Below, in pieces: positions 24,301 through 33,100 of a stretch of 64,000 bases of DNA. Each line of letters starts with the position of its first letter. Positions within the stretch are counted from its first letter, which is position 1. Below the pieces are notes generated by a model. It ran no database searches, was not told the origin of the DNA, and saw only the letters and a program-made list of their open reading frames with translations. This DNA is from Branchiostoma floridae (Eukaryota > Chordata > Leptocardii > Amphioxiformes > Branchiostomatidae). A program made the translations under genes and the position numbers. The stretch lies in assembly GCF_000003815.2 (NCBI RefSeq), contig NC_049987.1:6503781-6567780 (forward strand), in the 5' to 3' direction.

Positions 24301-24660
24301 CACTTATGTCGCTTTGAACCTTGCACGAAACTAATTCTTCATACGCTTACTATGATCAAACATGGGCATAAATCTAATCATAATTTCTAAAAGTATATTT
24401 ACACATTGATATGTAAAGAAAATAATATTTGGCTTTCCATTCTCATCACTTATGCTCATACAATTGCCATTTCATGTAAAATTGTTCATGCATATCTGAG
24501 TAATCATAATATACTTTTACTTGTAATGTTAAAACATGTCTGTTTTCTGAACTGATAACTAGATACAAATACGACTAATAAGCTTGCTAATCTCAATTGC
24601 GGACTTATGATCTCAACCCCTTTTCTAATAAGTCTTCGTTCTTTTTTACAGGGAAAGTAA
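7279..24660 (+). CDS. Gene B: complete striated-muscle myosin heavy chain (1936 aa)
   Basis: This is a complete myosin II heavy chain, an actin-activated ATPase that dimerises through its rod and drives thick-filament contraction. Twenty-six coding exons with GT..AG borders join without a frame break to 5811 nt (1936 residues plus stop), the usual sarcomeric length. The order is SH3-like N-terminus, P-loop GESGAGKT (178-185), switch I NNNSSRF (238-244), switch [11 protein letters not shown] (462-470), glycine/lysine loop 2 (about 637-648), SH2/SH1 cysteine helix, converter, IQ lever, and rod from about residue 840. The start at 7279 has a good Kozak context (AAG-ATG) and matches the family N-terminus. 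The short tail and the VISYFA segment after the P-loop favour a striated rather than smooth or nonmuscle type. Exons are detailed in the sub-entries. Gene A is its near-identical neighbour. Confidence 0.96.
8908..10120 (+). repeat. Two copies of a CCTTCGCCAAGAAG-headed dispersed repeat
   Basis: Copies begin near 8908 and 9891 with ACCTTCGCCAAGAAG followed by an AT-rich ...TTTTGGTTA. Further on, both contain TTGGTATTGAG/TTTGAGTTG-like segments, a GGTACTGCAGCGG phrase and GTGTGTGTGT or GTGTGCGTGTGCG. The element is interrupted by the N gap, so its boundaries are unclear. It is a noncoding dispersed repeat of unknown class. Confidence 0.5.
9373..9472. other. Assembly gap (100 N)
   Basis: There are exactly 100 N, the conventional placeholder for a gap of unknown size. 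It lies inside gene B intron 2 within repeat sequence and does not touch any exon. Confidence 0.99.
10400..11398 (+). mobile_element. Dispersed element, ~1 kb, copy 1 (gene B intron 2)
   Basis: It begins ACTAGAGTTCGGCGACCTCA and ends with TATAACCTCC.TGACATTT.ATG.AGGT, the same two ends as 18626-19660. Near the 3' end both copies share ACACCAAGTATGAAACCAAT and a CACAGACAGACAAAC phrase. No protein-coding frame is convincing, so it is probably a nonautonomous transposable element. Confidence 0.65.
11738..11762 (-). mobile_element. Truncated retroposon 3' end (copy 1)
   Basis: Read on the minus strand, CCTCCAGTGTGGAGAATCC is followed by an AAATAAATAAATAAAATAAA-like tail, as expected for the 3' end of a SINE or LINE. 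The same core with a similar A/T tail occurs at 61240-61263. Confidence 0.45.
12501..12709. mobile_element. Short inverted-repeat element, 209 bp
   Basis: The terminal inverted repeats are 21 bp, GAAATAGCTAAACTTTCTTTC, at 12501-12521 and its reverse complement at 12689-12709. TA dinucleotides flank both ends. The size, noncoding content and TA flanks fit a MITE inserted in the gene B intron after exon 5. Confidence 0.7.
12905..14978 (+). CDS. Gene B exons 6-11: upper/lower 50K motor, switch II and relay
   Basis: Exons are 12905-12968, 13119-13220, 13415-13657, 13820-14088, 14367-14537 and 14663-14978 (residues 245-633). The landmarks in order are [60 protein letters not shown] (switch II), [20 protein letters not shown] (relay), and [20 protein letters not shown]. 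All borders are GT..AG; two donors are weak (GTAAAT at 14089, GTGAAT at 14538). No frameshift or missing catalytic motif is seen. Confidence 0.94.
15082..15360. mobile_element. Short element with CTGGGTACCAT termini
   Basis: CTGGGTACCAT at 15082 is mirrored by ATGGTACCCAG ending at 15360. The 279-bp interior is GC-rich and noncoding, unlike the surrounding AT-rich intron of gene B (14979-15507). Confidence 0.5.
15508..17689 (+). CDS. Gene B exons 12-15: loop 2, actin interface, converter, IQ lever arm
   Basis: Exons are 15508-15584, 15724-15914, 16957-17226 and 17434-17689 (residues 633-897). Loop 2 is rich in Gly and Lys ([12 protein letters not shown]). [11 protein letters not shown] and [17 protein letters not shown] follow; both reactive cysteines (SH2, SH1) are present, but the residue after SH1 is Gln where gene C has the usual Arg. 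[10 protein letters not shown] marks the end of the converter. [10 protein letters not shown] and LQRNVRNW are the two light-chain binding (IQ) segments. [14 protein letters not shown] marks the head-rod junction. Confidence 0.93.
15915..16956 (+). other. Gene B intron 13 (~1.0 kb)
   Basis: No exon is supported. Several CCGGCAG/CTGCCGG phrases occur near 16050-16080 and 16640-16690, suggesting a degraded repeat. Nothing else is recognised. Confidence 0.5.
17850..21298 (+). CDS. Gene B exons 16-20: subfragment-2 and proximal LMM rod
   Basis: Exons are 17850-17996, 18138-18323, 18465-18551, 19734-19879 and 20025-21298 (residues 898-1511). This is continuous heptad-repeat coiled coil without proline. 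Exon 20 is unusually long (1274 nt); the same stretch is spread over seven exons in gene C with the identical total length. The intron 18552-19733 is enlarged by a dispersed repeat of about 1 kb. High GC at third positions creates long antisense open frames here, which are not genes. Confidence 0.95.
18626..19660 (+). mobile_element. Dispersed element, ~1 kb, copy 2 (gene B intron 18)
   Basis: This is the same family as 10400-11398: head ACTAGAGTTCGGCGACCTCA, tail TATAACCTCCATGACATTTT then ATGGAGGT. The tail itself forms a small hairpin (ACCTCCATGAC...TATGGAGGT). The open frames on both strands inside it are not supported as genes. Confidence 0.65.
21453..24660 (+). CDS. Gene B exons 21-26: distal LMM, assembly region and tail
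   Basis: Exons are 21453-21693, 21849-22371, 22491-22661, 22879-23079, 23247-23381 and 24652-24660 (residues 1511-1936). The first four are equal in length to gene A exons. Exon 22 (523 nt) equals the sum of three exons in gene C and three in gene D. This distal rod contains the family's filament-assembly region. The tail reads HRSAPSK and then GK-stop from the last exon, which aligns with the GKK-stop exon of gene A and precedes a homologous 3'UTR. A second possible last exon (23722-23742) is listed separately. Confidence 0.92.
22802..22830 (+). repeat. Intronic copy of the neighbouring exon's 5' part
   Basis: GACGCTGAGCAGAGGCGCCA and the following CCAGGAGAC nearly duplicate bases of the next exon at about 22907-22935. 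The copy lies in the intron directly upstream of that exon (22662-22878) and is not flanked by usable splice sites. Confidence 0.7.
23722..23742 (+). CDS. Gene B possible alternative last exon (WRTNKT-stop)
   Basis: A strong acceptor (CACCTTTCTCTTACAG) at 23721 opens in phase 0 onto TGG AGG ACT AAC AAA ACT TGA. Spliced to the exon ending at 23381, it would give a tail ending SK-WRTNKT instead of SK-GK. An AATAAA at 24151-24156 could terminate this isoform. Gene A has no visible equivalent. The call is based on splice signals only. Confidence 0.4.
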   Translation, partial: WRTNKT

Positions 24661-25303
24661 ATTGGTGACGGATCGCTTCAACTTCAGAGTACAGAAAAAA
24701 ATTTTAGCTAATTTCGAAACGCAGTACGACTCCGTGGAATTCTTTGACTTTCTCTTAGGCGCTGCTTCCCCTTCAGGAGCCCCCAACGCACGCACATTTC
24801 TACAGACACAGCGACTGAGTGGGAATGACGCTTAATGAGGTTTTCAAAGAAAAACATGGCAGGCGAATGCAGCAAGTGGTCAATTTACAATCAACTACTG
24901 TATTAAAACTGGATTTAGTCAATCGCAATCTTACAGTGAACTATGCACAAAAAAGAATACGAACCTAGCACGATTGTAACGTTACACGTCTTTGTCTGTC
25001 TTTGTGGTACATGTTGAGTAGGAATCCAAACCTAAGATATGTAAACGTCCCGAACTGTAAAAAAATAAAAAGATGTCGGAATTTTCAACTGCAAAAACTT
25101 TGGGACGGACAGTGGCGGCGAAATTTGGTACCCGAAGTATCCTGACCCTCGAAATAACACTGAGGGAAATGAGTGTATATTGTATGTGTATCTCTTCCGG
25201 GACCAGTTAGTAGTCTTAGAGATGCGTTTGAGATATGTATGGTTTGTGACGTGTATGGTTGCTTCGTTGCATTTGATACTGATTAAACTTCTTTGAACAA
25301 AAT
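24661..25303 (+). other. Gene B 3' untranslated region
   Basis: This follows the GK-stop exon. It contains the block CAGGAGCCCCCAACGCACGCAC-like sequence near 24774-24830 and the final block near 25172-25303, both shared with gene A. The middle part differs from gene A. Confidence 0.7.
25282..25287 (+). promoter_or_regulatory. Gene B poly(A) signal ATTAAA
   Basis: ATTAAA in GATACTGATTAAACTTC matches the gene A context at 3279-3284 base for base. It lies about 620 bases after the stop. An AATAAA at 25064-25069 is an additional candidate. Confidence 0.6.
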
Positions 25304-25603
25304 CCGATTTCGACTTTCTCTTCTTAGTTTATACTTAAGCAGTTTTTATGGTGGATACATATATATGATATCGGTCAAGTATGGTCCTGACATTTCCTGT
25401 GGCTGGGCCTGATCATGAGCGTAGTGGTAATTAAGATAGTAATTTCCTACTTAAGTTATGGCGCCTCCCTTACGTATACTGTCTATAACACTGCGCATCA
25501 AAATAAGTCCATTTTGACAACATAAAAGTAGGAAAAAAAGAGGCATGCCGGCAAATAAACATAATGACAAAAGAAAAGCTCAATGAATATGTAAATCTCT
25601 GCA

Positions 25604-25609
25604 TTTATT
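25604..25609 (-). promoter_or_regulatory. Gene C poly(A) signal AATAAA
   Basis: TTTATT on the plus strand reads AATAAA in the direction of gene C, about 340 bases beyond its stop at 25947. It faces the gene B signal at 25282 only about 320 bases away, so the two genes converge. Confidence 0.55.
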
Positions 25610-25946
25610 TATAAGTTTGTTTGAGATGACGGTGTCAACAGAAATACAAAGCAAATCGAATTGAATAAACAGTTACATATCTAACACCGTTCGCTATCAA
25701 AGCGACAGTTATACAGCAACACGGTCGACCACACACTCCCAACTCTCATATCAATCAAAATTGTTAAAAGAACAACACCGTATCTCAACAACGGTGATTT
25801 ATCTGTCCTTGTACATTGTTATGTATCTTCGATTGTAGATGTTTTGTTTTGCTTGTTTTTACTTATTTACGTCCGTCGTTCCTGGGTCGTTTACGAGTCG
25901 TTCATGAGGAGTGAAGATGAGAGAAAGTACTTCCAAATGTGCTCCT

Positions 25947-28900
25947 CTACTCGTCCTGCTTGGACTGTTCAGATACAGAGAAGAAAGAACAGAAGATACA
26001 GTGAGAAAAAAGAAGAGAATAGGAAAGAAGGAAAAAATGAAATGAGATCGAAATGACAGCAAGAAACAGTCCTTCGTAACAAATTTCTTTCCTGTCAGTA
26101 TGTTGTTGGCTTAATCGCAAGTGCTAGCCCCTTGTACTAACCACCGGTCACTCAGGCAGCCCCTAGCTCTATGCCCCAACGCAAAGTCAAAGGGATACAG
26201 CCAAACCTTTACACTTAACTACCTCTACGTATGTACGCTCCATTTGCAAAATGAAACCACTTTTGATAGTCCTTAAGATAAAAATCCCCTGGGTGGTCGT
26301 CTTGGTCAGTATGAGTCTTTTTTACAAGCAGAGAAATAAAGCATGTCTCCTTACCTTCTTGGTTCCCGCTGCGGGGTTCCCGCTGTGGTACTTGGCCCTC
26401 AGCTTGGCAAGGGCGCTCTCGGCGATGTCGGCGCGCTCCTCGGCATCCTCCAACTGGTGCTGCACCTTACGGAACTTAGCCAGGTTCACGTTGGCGTTCT
26501 CTTCCTGTGAGGTGCGAGGTAAATCTCTTGGTCATGAGCATTGGTACAGAGTAAAAGACAAGACCAGAGCAAGTCAGCCTTCGGTAAAAAAAAACAGCAA
26601 TAACTTCTGCAAGAACGCAAGTATAGAGCAAGTAAGACCCAAACCACTAAGTGATTCTCGGGTGATGGGGAAGTAAATTATATGAACACCACAACACAAG
26701 AAAAAAAGGCAACACCTAACTAAGAGGATGACTATACGGTGGACGATTATCAGACAAGGTACTTCCTTGGACGTACGATACTTCCTTTAAGGGTCGAAAG
26801 ATTATCTTACCGATTCCTCGGACTGCCTCTTGTACGTCTTGATCTTGATCTGCAGTTTCTCCACCAGCTCCTGGAGACGTTCCTGGTTCTTACGGTCCTC
26901 GTCCGACTGGAAGGTCATCTCCTTGAGACGGCGCTCGTTCTTCCTCAGGTTCTTCAGGGTCTCCTGGTGGCGCCTCTGCTCGGCGTCGAGCTCTGCCTCC
27001 AGGTCGTGGTTCTGCATTTAGGAACAATGTGGTTAATAGACGCCCTCTTGTGGTTTAATCGCGTACTTCAACCAGCATAGTTCAAGTGCCGCACCAAATA
27101 GTGACTAAGTGCTTGAAATACCAACTGGCACCACTGTGGTTTGTGCGTCATGGGTCAAATGAGGTAACGGTGACCTGACAATAGCCTTGGTTGCCATATG
27201 CTAGATAGTTTAATGAATACCCCCTCCCCTAACCACCTAACTAAAATGGCACCCAAGCTAAGATGTCAGTACTACTGCAGCCTACGTGTTGACATAGGTT
27301 CATGTGCTCAGGAGCCTGCTTGACTGGTTAGTAACTACTGAAAGAAAAAGACCCGAGTACAGATCGCCTACCGTTGCAGCTAAATTTCCAAGCTGAGACC
27401 TGAAGGTCATTGCGTTCAGATTTTAAAGGACTCCAATGTCAGACACTAATAGCTTGTCATCGAAACCGTATCTGTTTCTGATGGTGATGCCCCGAAAGTA
27501 GTTGTGTCGGAACAGTGTCAGAAGTTCAAAGTCACAGATGCCGATCACATGACGCTCCTGGCATATGGTCAGGGACGCACAATGCACAACCGCTTCAAGC
27601 GCCCCATTACGAAACACAACAAATTTGCAGTTATATGTACTCTCCAAGCAGAGGTTGGTGGGGAAAATCGTGACCTTTTCCTTCCATCCGTATTTTTGCG
27701 ATCGTTGGTGGGAAAGCCGATCGGAAAAAAACGGATGAAAGGAAAAGGTCACGATTTTTCCCACCAACCTCTGCTTGGAGAGTAGTTATACTGCTGGGGC
27801 TAGTTATATTTTTGTATGCAATGACCTTATCACACGTTTGCAACTAAGCCGTTTAGTTCAAAAAGTTAGAACAGCTTTGTAACAGTTTCAAAGTACATAC
27901 CAATGCGTAAGGACAACTACTTTATCCCTAACAATTGGATTTTTTTGTTTGTTTTTTAAGTCAGCATCCCTATCAGAAATCTTAGGTACTGGCTGTTTCG
28001 TGTTCTTTCGTAATAATCTCTCATCACCTTAGTCTCGAGCTTCTGCAGGTGACGCTTCCCGCCCTTCAGAGCGATGGTCTCAGCTTCGTCCAGACGACGC
28101 TGGAAGTCCCGGATGTTCTCCTCCAGGTTCTTCTTGACCTTCTCTAGATGGGTGACCTTGTCGGACTCCTGCCTCAACTCATCCGCCATGCGGCTGGCCT
28201 GTGAACAACCGGCAACATTCAGCCTCTATAGTATACCAAAATTGGCTGCCAGGGGATATTGCTTTTTTTCAGTCCTAAAGTCCTAATGTCCTAGTGCCGA
28301 CATATCAAGAAGTTACTAAAAGGATTCGTCGATAAAGGTTGGACATATAGGTAATAACATACATCAAAAGGCAGTTACTCAAGCAATTGGATATGATTTA
28401 ATTATTGATTTACTAAACAGATTCCTTTGTAGGTGTTTCACTCACATCAGCGATGGCCTTCTTGGCCTTCTCCTCGGTCTGCCTGGCGTCGTTCTGGGTC
28501 TCCTCCAGCTCATTCCCCATCTGCTGCAGCTCGCCCTCCAGCTTCCGCTTGTGGGCCGACAGGGCAGCGTTCTGGGTACTCAGTTCATTCAGCCTGGGTA
28601 TTGGGAAGACATGCTTAGTTAAGGATTCTTCATTCTTGGCCTGTTGTGGATTAGACTTAGGTGAGCCAAAGAACAAGATCTCGAACGTCCGACGTCCGTG
28701 AGCATACGCACAAATTATGCTCATCACTAATTCTTATCACATTTTGTGTGTTTTGTTGTCCTTTATATGATAAATACTTTAGATTTCCGCAAAAACAACC
28801 AGGCGTCGGTGTGGAAATCTTATGTGTGGGACTGTGGGTCCATACCTCTCGGTGGCCTCCATGACTTCCGCCTCGCAGATCTTGCGGTTCCTCTCGGCGA

Positions 28901-30140
28901 TCTCCATCTGCGCGCGCAGCTCGTTCAGCTCGGAGGTGTACATGTTAACGCGGCGCTCAGCCGTGCTGCAGCGCTCACGGAGCTCCTCCTTTGCCCTCTG
29001 CTCGTCATCAAGCTGGACCTGAGGATCAACAAGGACAATGATCTTATTCCATATTCATGTTGAGAACGGCTAAAAGCAATGCTCAATGACTAAAAACCGC
29101 TCGTCGTAAATTTGGATCTAAAGATGAACAAATATCCGGATGATTTATTTTGTTTCTTAAATTACCTCTTCAGCAAGATTCTGGGGAACTGCACGGCGAC
29201 AAATTAATTAATGGGTATCTTTACAACATACAGAGCAGCTTTTACAGAGCTATGGCTCATAAGATGTTGCGTGTAATAGATATTGCATTTGAGAACAAGC
29301 TTGGTGTAACTACCGGCCAACATTTTCATGCATCTCCTCCGCGCTACCGTACCTGCATCTCCTGCAGCTGGTTGGTGTACTTGGCCAGTAGTTTTCTAGC
29401 CTCAGAGTTGGCCTTGTTCGCCGTGTCCAACTGGACCTCCACCTCGTTCAGGTCCGACTCGATCTTCTTCTTCTGGCGGATGGCTTCAGCGCGACCCTTG
29501 CTCTCCACCTCCAGGGAGGTCGTCAGGCTCTCGATAGATCTTGCGTGGTTTTTGCTATGCGTTGATGAAATAGAAACGTCAATTATTTGTCAGGAGCGGC
29601 CATGGATCATGACAGTGAAAAACAAGAACGACGTAAAATGATTACATGCACACAGAGAACATACATCAGCTTTACATTTTATCTATGTAGTAGCCGGCTA
29701 ATTCTGTTATCGATTTAGGAAAACGGAAAGTGATGAAGAATAGTATGGTAGTGCTCTCAAGTTATGACAAGTCAAAGTTATTATATGATTGTAATGAAGT
29801 AGCAAACAGTTGGGTGCAAGTCCAGTATCATTAGTCCAGTTTCATAAGAAACAGCAACGAGCTCTGATGCAGAAAAGTCTGTCCTTGAACTCGACCTACC
29901 GTGTGGTCTCGAACTCCTCCTCCTTCTCTGCTAGTCTCCGGTCGATGTCGGACTTGACCTGAGAGAGCTCCAGGTTCAGGCGGAGGACCTTGCCCTCCTC
30001 CACCTCCAGCGCGCCTTCGGCCTCCTCTAGAGCAGTGTGCATCTCCTCCTTCTCCACTTCAATTCGCTTCTTGGTCTTCTCCATCTCGTGCACCTGCTTG
30101 GTCGCCTCGGAGAGGTGGTCACTTATGTCATGGACCTCGT
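25947..30140 (-). CDS. Gene C exons 35-42: distal LMM, assembly region and tail
   Basis: The exons are 30140-29900, 29554-29353, 29018-28846, 28593-28446, 28198-28028, 27011-26811, 26504-26355 and 25964-25947 (residues 1506-1939). Exons 36-38 total 523 nt, matching the single exon in A and B. The exon at 27011 begins NHDLEAELD where A, B and D have VRDLE. The tail reads [10 protein letters not shown], then SKQDE-stop from an 18-nt final exon. The acceptor of this exon has a clear pyrimidine tract (TTCTTTCTTCTCTGTATC) and keeps the frame. The final exon is the least certain part. Confidence 0.88.
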
Positions 30141-33100
30141 CTGTAAAGAAGGTAATCGGTTAAGCGCCGGATCCCTGCCCATGCTTTGTTCTCACATTAA
30201 AGCAGACATCCATCACTTCATAAACATAATGTTCGGACATGTGCAACTAACAGACAACATATTCAATATCAAACTACTTTCTCATGTGAAGCATAACTTT
30301 TCATATGAAAAAAAATGACAAGCGGTGTCTGAACCTGAAAGCGCCTTATTCTCCTTCTTCAGCTCCTCCAGTGCTCCGAAGGACTCCTCGTAGGCCGTCT
30401 TGAGTTTCATGAGCTCGTTGTTGAGGGTCCTGTTCTCCTTGGTGAGTTCTTCCATCTCGACCCCCATCTCCTCGCACTTGACCCTCCAGTCGGACACGAT
30501 CTTGTCGAACATGCGCTGCTTCTTCTCCAGCTGGGCCGCGATGCTGTTTGCCTTCTCAACGTCAATCATCAAGTCCTCGTTCTCAGCAGCCAGTCTGTTC
30601 AGAAAGAGATATATGAGATGAAGAGGGGAGGAGAGATGAACGAGAGAGATAGTTCTATCATTCAGGTGGATTGAATTATCCATTGATCAATCATAAGGTT
30701 CTCACTCTCTACAAAGAGAGAGGAAGAAAGGGAGAATATCATTTTTATTCGAATATAAAGATTCTAAGTGAAACTACTTAGAAAGCAAAAAGCCAGCCCA
30801 CTTACTCTTAAAAGTCACTCTTATCATGATCTCTAAAATGAAAGAAAATGAAAAGAGTTTACAAAGTCCCTACCTGTTCTTGGTCTTTTCCAAGCTGCTG
30901 CATCTGGAGTTGGAGATCTCCACCTTTTCTTCAGCTTCCTGAAGACGCTGTGCCAGTCTCTTCTTGGCCTCCTCCAGTTCTTCTGTCCTCTGGATGGCGT
31001 CAGTCTCGTACTTGGTCCTCCAGGCGGCGACTTCTGTGTGCGCCTTAGACAGAGCTCGCTGCATCTCAGACTTGGCCTCCTGCTCCTCCTCCAGCTGCTC
31101 GCGGTAGGTGTCACAGTCGTGCTGGGAGGCGCGCAGCTGGTGAGACAGGTGGTTCTTGGCCTTGGTCTCCTCCTCAAGCTGGCGCTTCAGCTCCTCAATC
31201 TGTTGCATCAGCATGCTCTTGGTTCTACATACGTCGGGGAACACAGGTTTGTGGTTTGTTGACGAATCTTGTTTCCTTTTTCCAAGGCGCTTTCATCAAA
31301 TTTCAAATCAATTTATTGATCGCACGTTTGTTTGAACCTTAATCTATGCATGGGACGCTCACGAATGCAAGTAGACAATGACACGAATGCAACGATAAGG
31401 AGAGAGAAAAACTACCTGCTGAGCTGGTTGGACTGGCTCTCGGCCTCCTCCAGGTTGCGCACGACATCATTGTGTTCGGCCAGCATGCGGCTCTTCATGG
31501 CCGAGAACTCCTGTAGCTGTCTGCTCTGCTCGTCAACTTTGATATTGGCCTCGTTCAGGTTTTCCTCCAGGTTACGGTTCAACTTCTCAAAGTTCACCTG
31601 TAGAAAAGATTATACATACTCAGTATGACGTGGATGAAGCTTAAGGTGCTGCACCATCCAAATTAATGATATTCACATAATGCGCCATCCAAATTAATGA
31701 TATTCACATTCTAGATAATAGTAATTACTGGATGAATGTGAATGTGAGTTCCGCTTTTACCCAGTGGCAGCTACCGATTGGACAGTTATACTATTAGATA
31801 TATAGTTGATACGAAGTATATTTGGAGTATTTTTAACAAAAAAAATTCTTGCACCCTAGATCCTGTACAATGACAGGGACATTGTTGGGAAAGGTATAAA
31901 TATCGTACATATCTTTGGATATTCTGTGTACCTTTGGATATTCATACATATCCCTGGATATTCATATCTCCTAAGGATACTATGACATAAATGGTTGGAC
32001 TGATATTTGGAGCGTAAACAGGTCTAAATGACATGTTTTCGTAAACAATGGTAATAATAACAACAAAAGCACCTTCTGCTTGGTGATCTGCTCCAAGTTG
32101 CCCGACATGTCGTCGACCTCCAGACGCAGGGTGTTCTTGTCCTTCTCGAGTTTGGCCTTGGCGCGTTGCAGGTTCTCGATCTGTTGACTCATCTCCGTGT
32201 AGCTGTCGCCGGCCTTCTTCCGCATGGCCGCCAGCTGGCCCTCGTGCGCGATCTTAGCCTCCTCGAAGTCTTGGCGGATCTTCACCAGCTCAACTTCACG
32301 CTTCTTGCTCAGCTCAACCTGGAGGGTGAACAAATTTTTTTAAATATTTGTGAGTCATTTCTTTTTTTTCGAATTGTGACATTTGTGGGTTACTTTTGAA
32401 TAAAGCTAACTCCTTCTTTCATATGCATACGCAAACTTGATCACATCAGTTATGAATAATTAACATGTCATGTCATTTTTATCAATATCTGTGGGTCATT
32501 TCTAGCATGTTTTACATTTGTGGGTTACTTTTGAACAATGCTAACAATTTCTTTTTCGTCATATGGATACACAGACATCATTTTACCGTAAAAGTAAGTC
32601 ATTTATACCTCCAGTAACTTTCGCGTTGCTATACCAATGATGTATATTTAGGTTCACCTGGGCAATTGTCTGTCCAGTACTCTCTTCCAAACGGTCACCG
32701 AGGTCGTCCAACTCTCGCGAGATGTCATTGCGAGACTTCTCCACCTGACAGCAGAAAAACGCGAATATATTAGTGACAACACCAATTGCAATGATGCAAA
32801 CCAGATGATGTAATGGATCCGGGACAAGACTTCAACAAAATGACTTACCTATTGAGTTAAAACAACTTCCTGCATTCGCAACAACAAGTAAATCAACATT
32901 ACGGCAACATTACCTTGGCCCTGGCGTTTCTCTCATTTTCCAGTTCCTCTTCCAGCTCTTCTGTGCGGCCCTGAAAAAGAAAGATTGACAGCATCCTCTA
33001 TTACTCAAATTGCTCTGTCCTTTTATCATTAGTAACTTAAATCTATAACTTAAACCCGAGAGCATCGAAACACTGAAAATCCTTATCATTAATTCGAACA

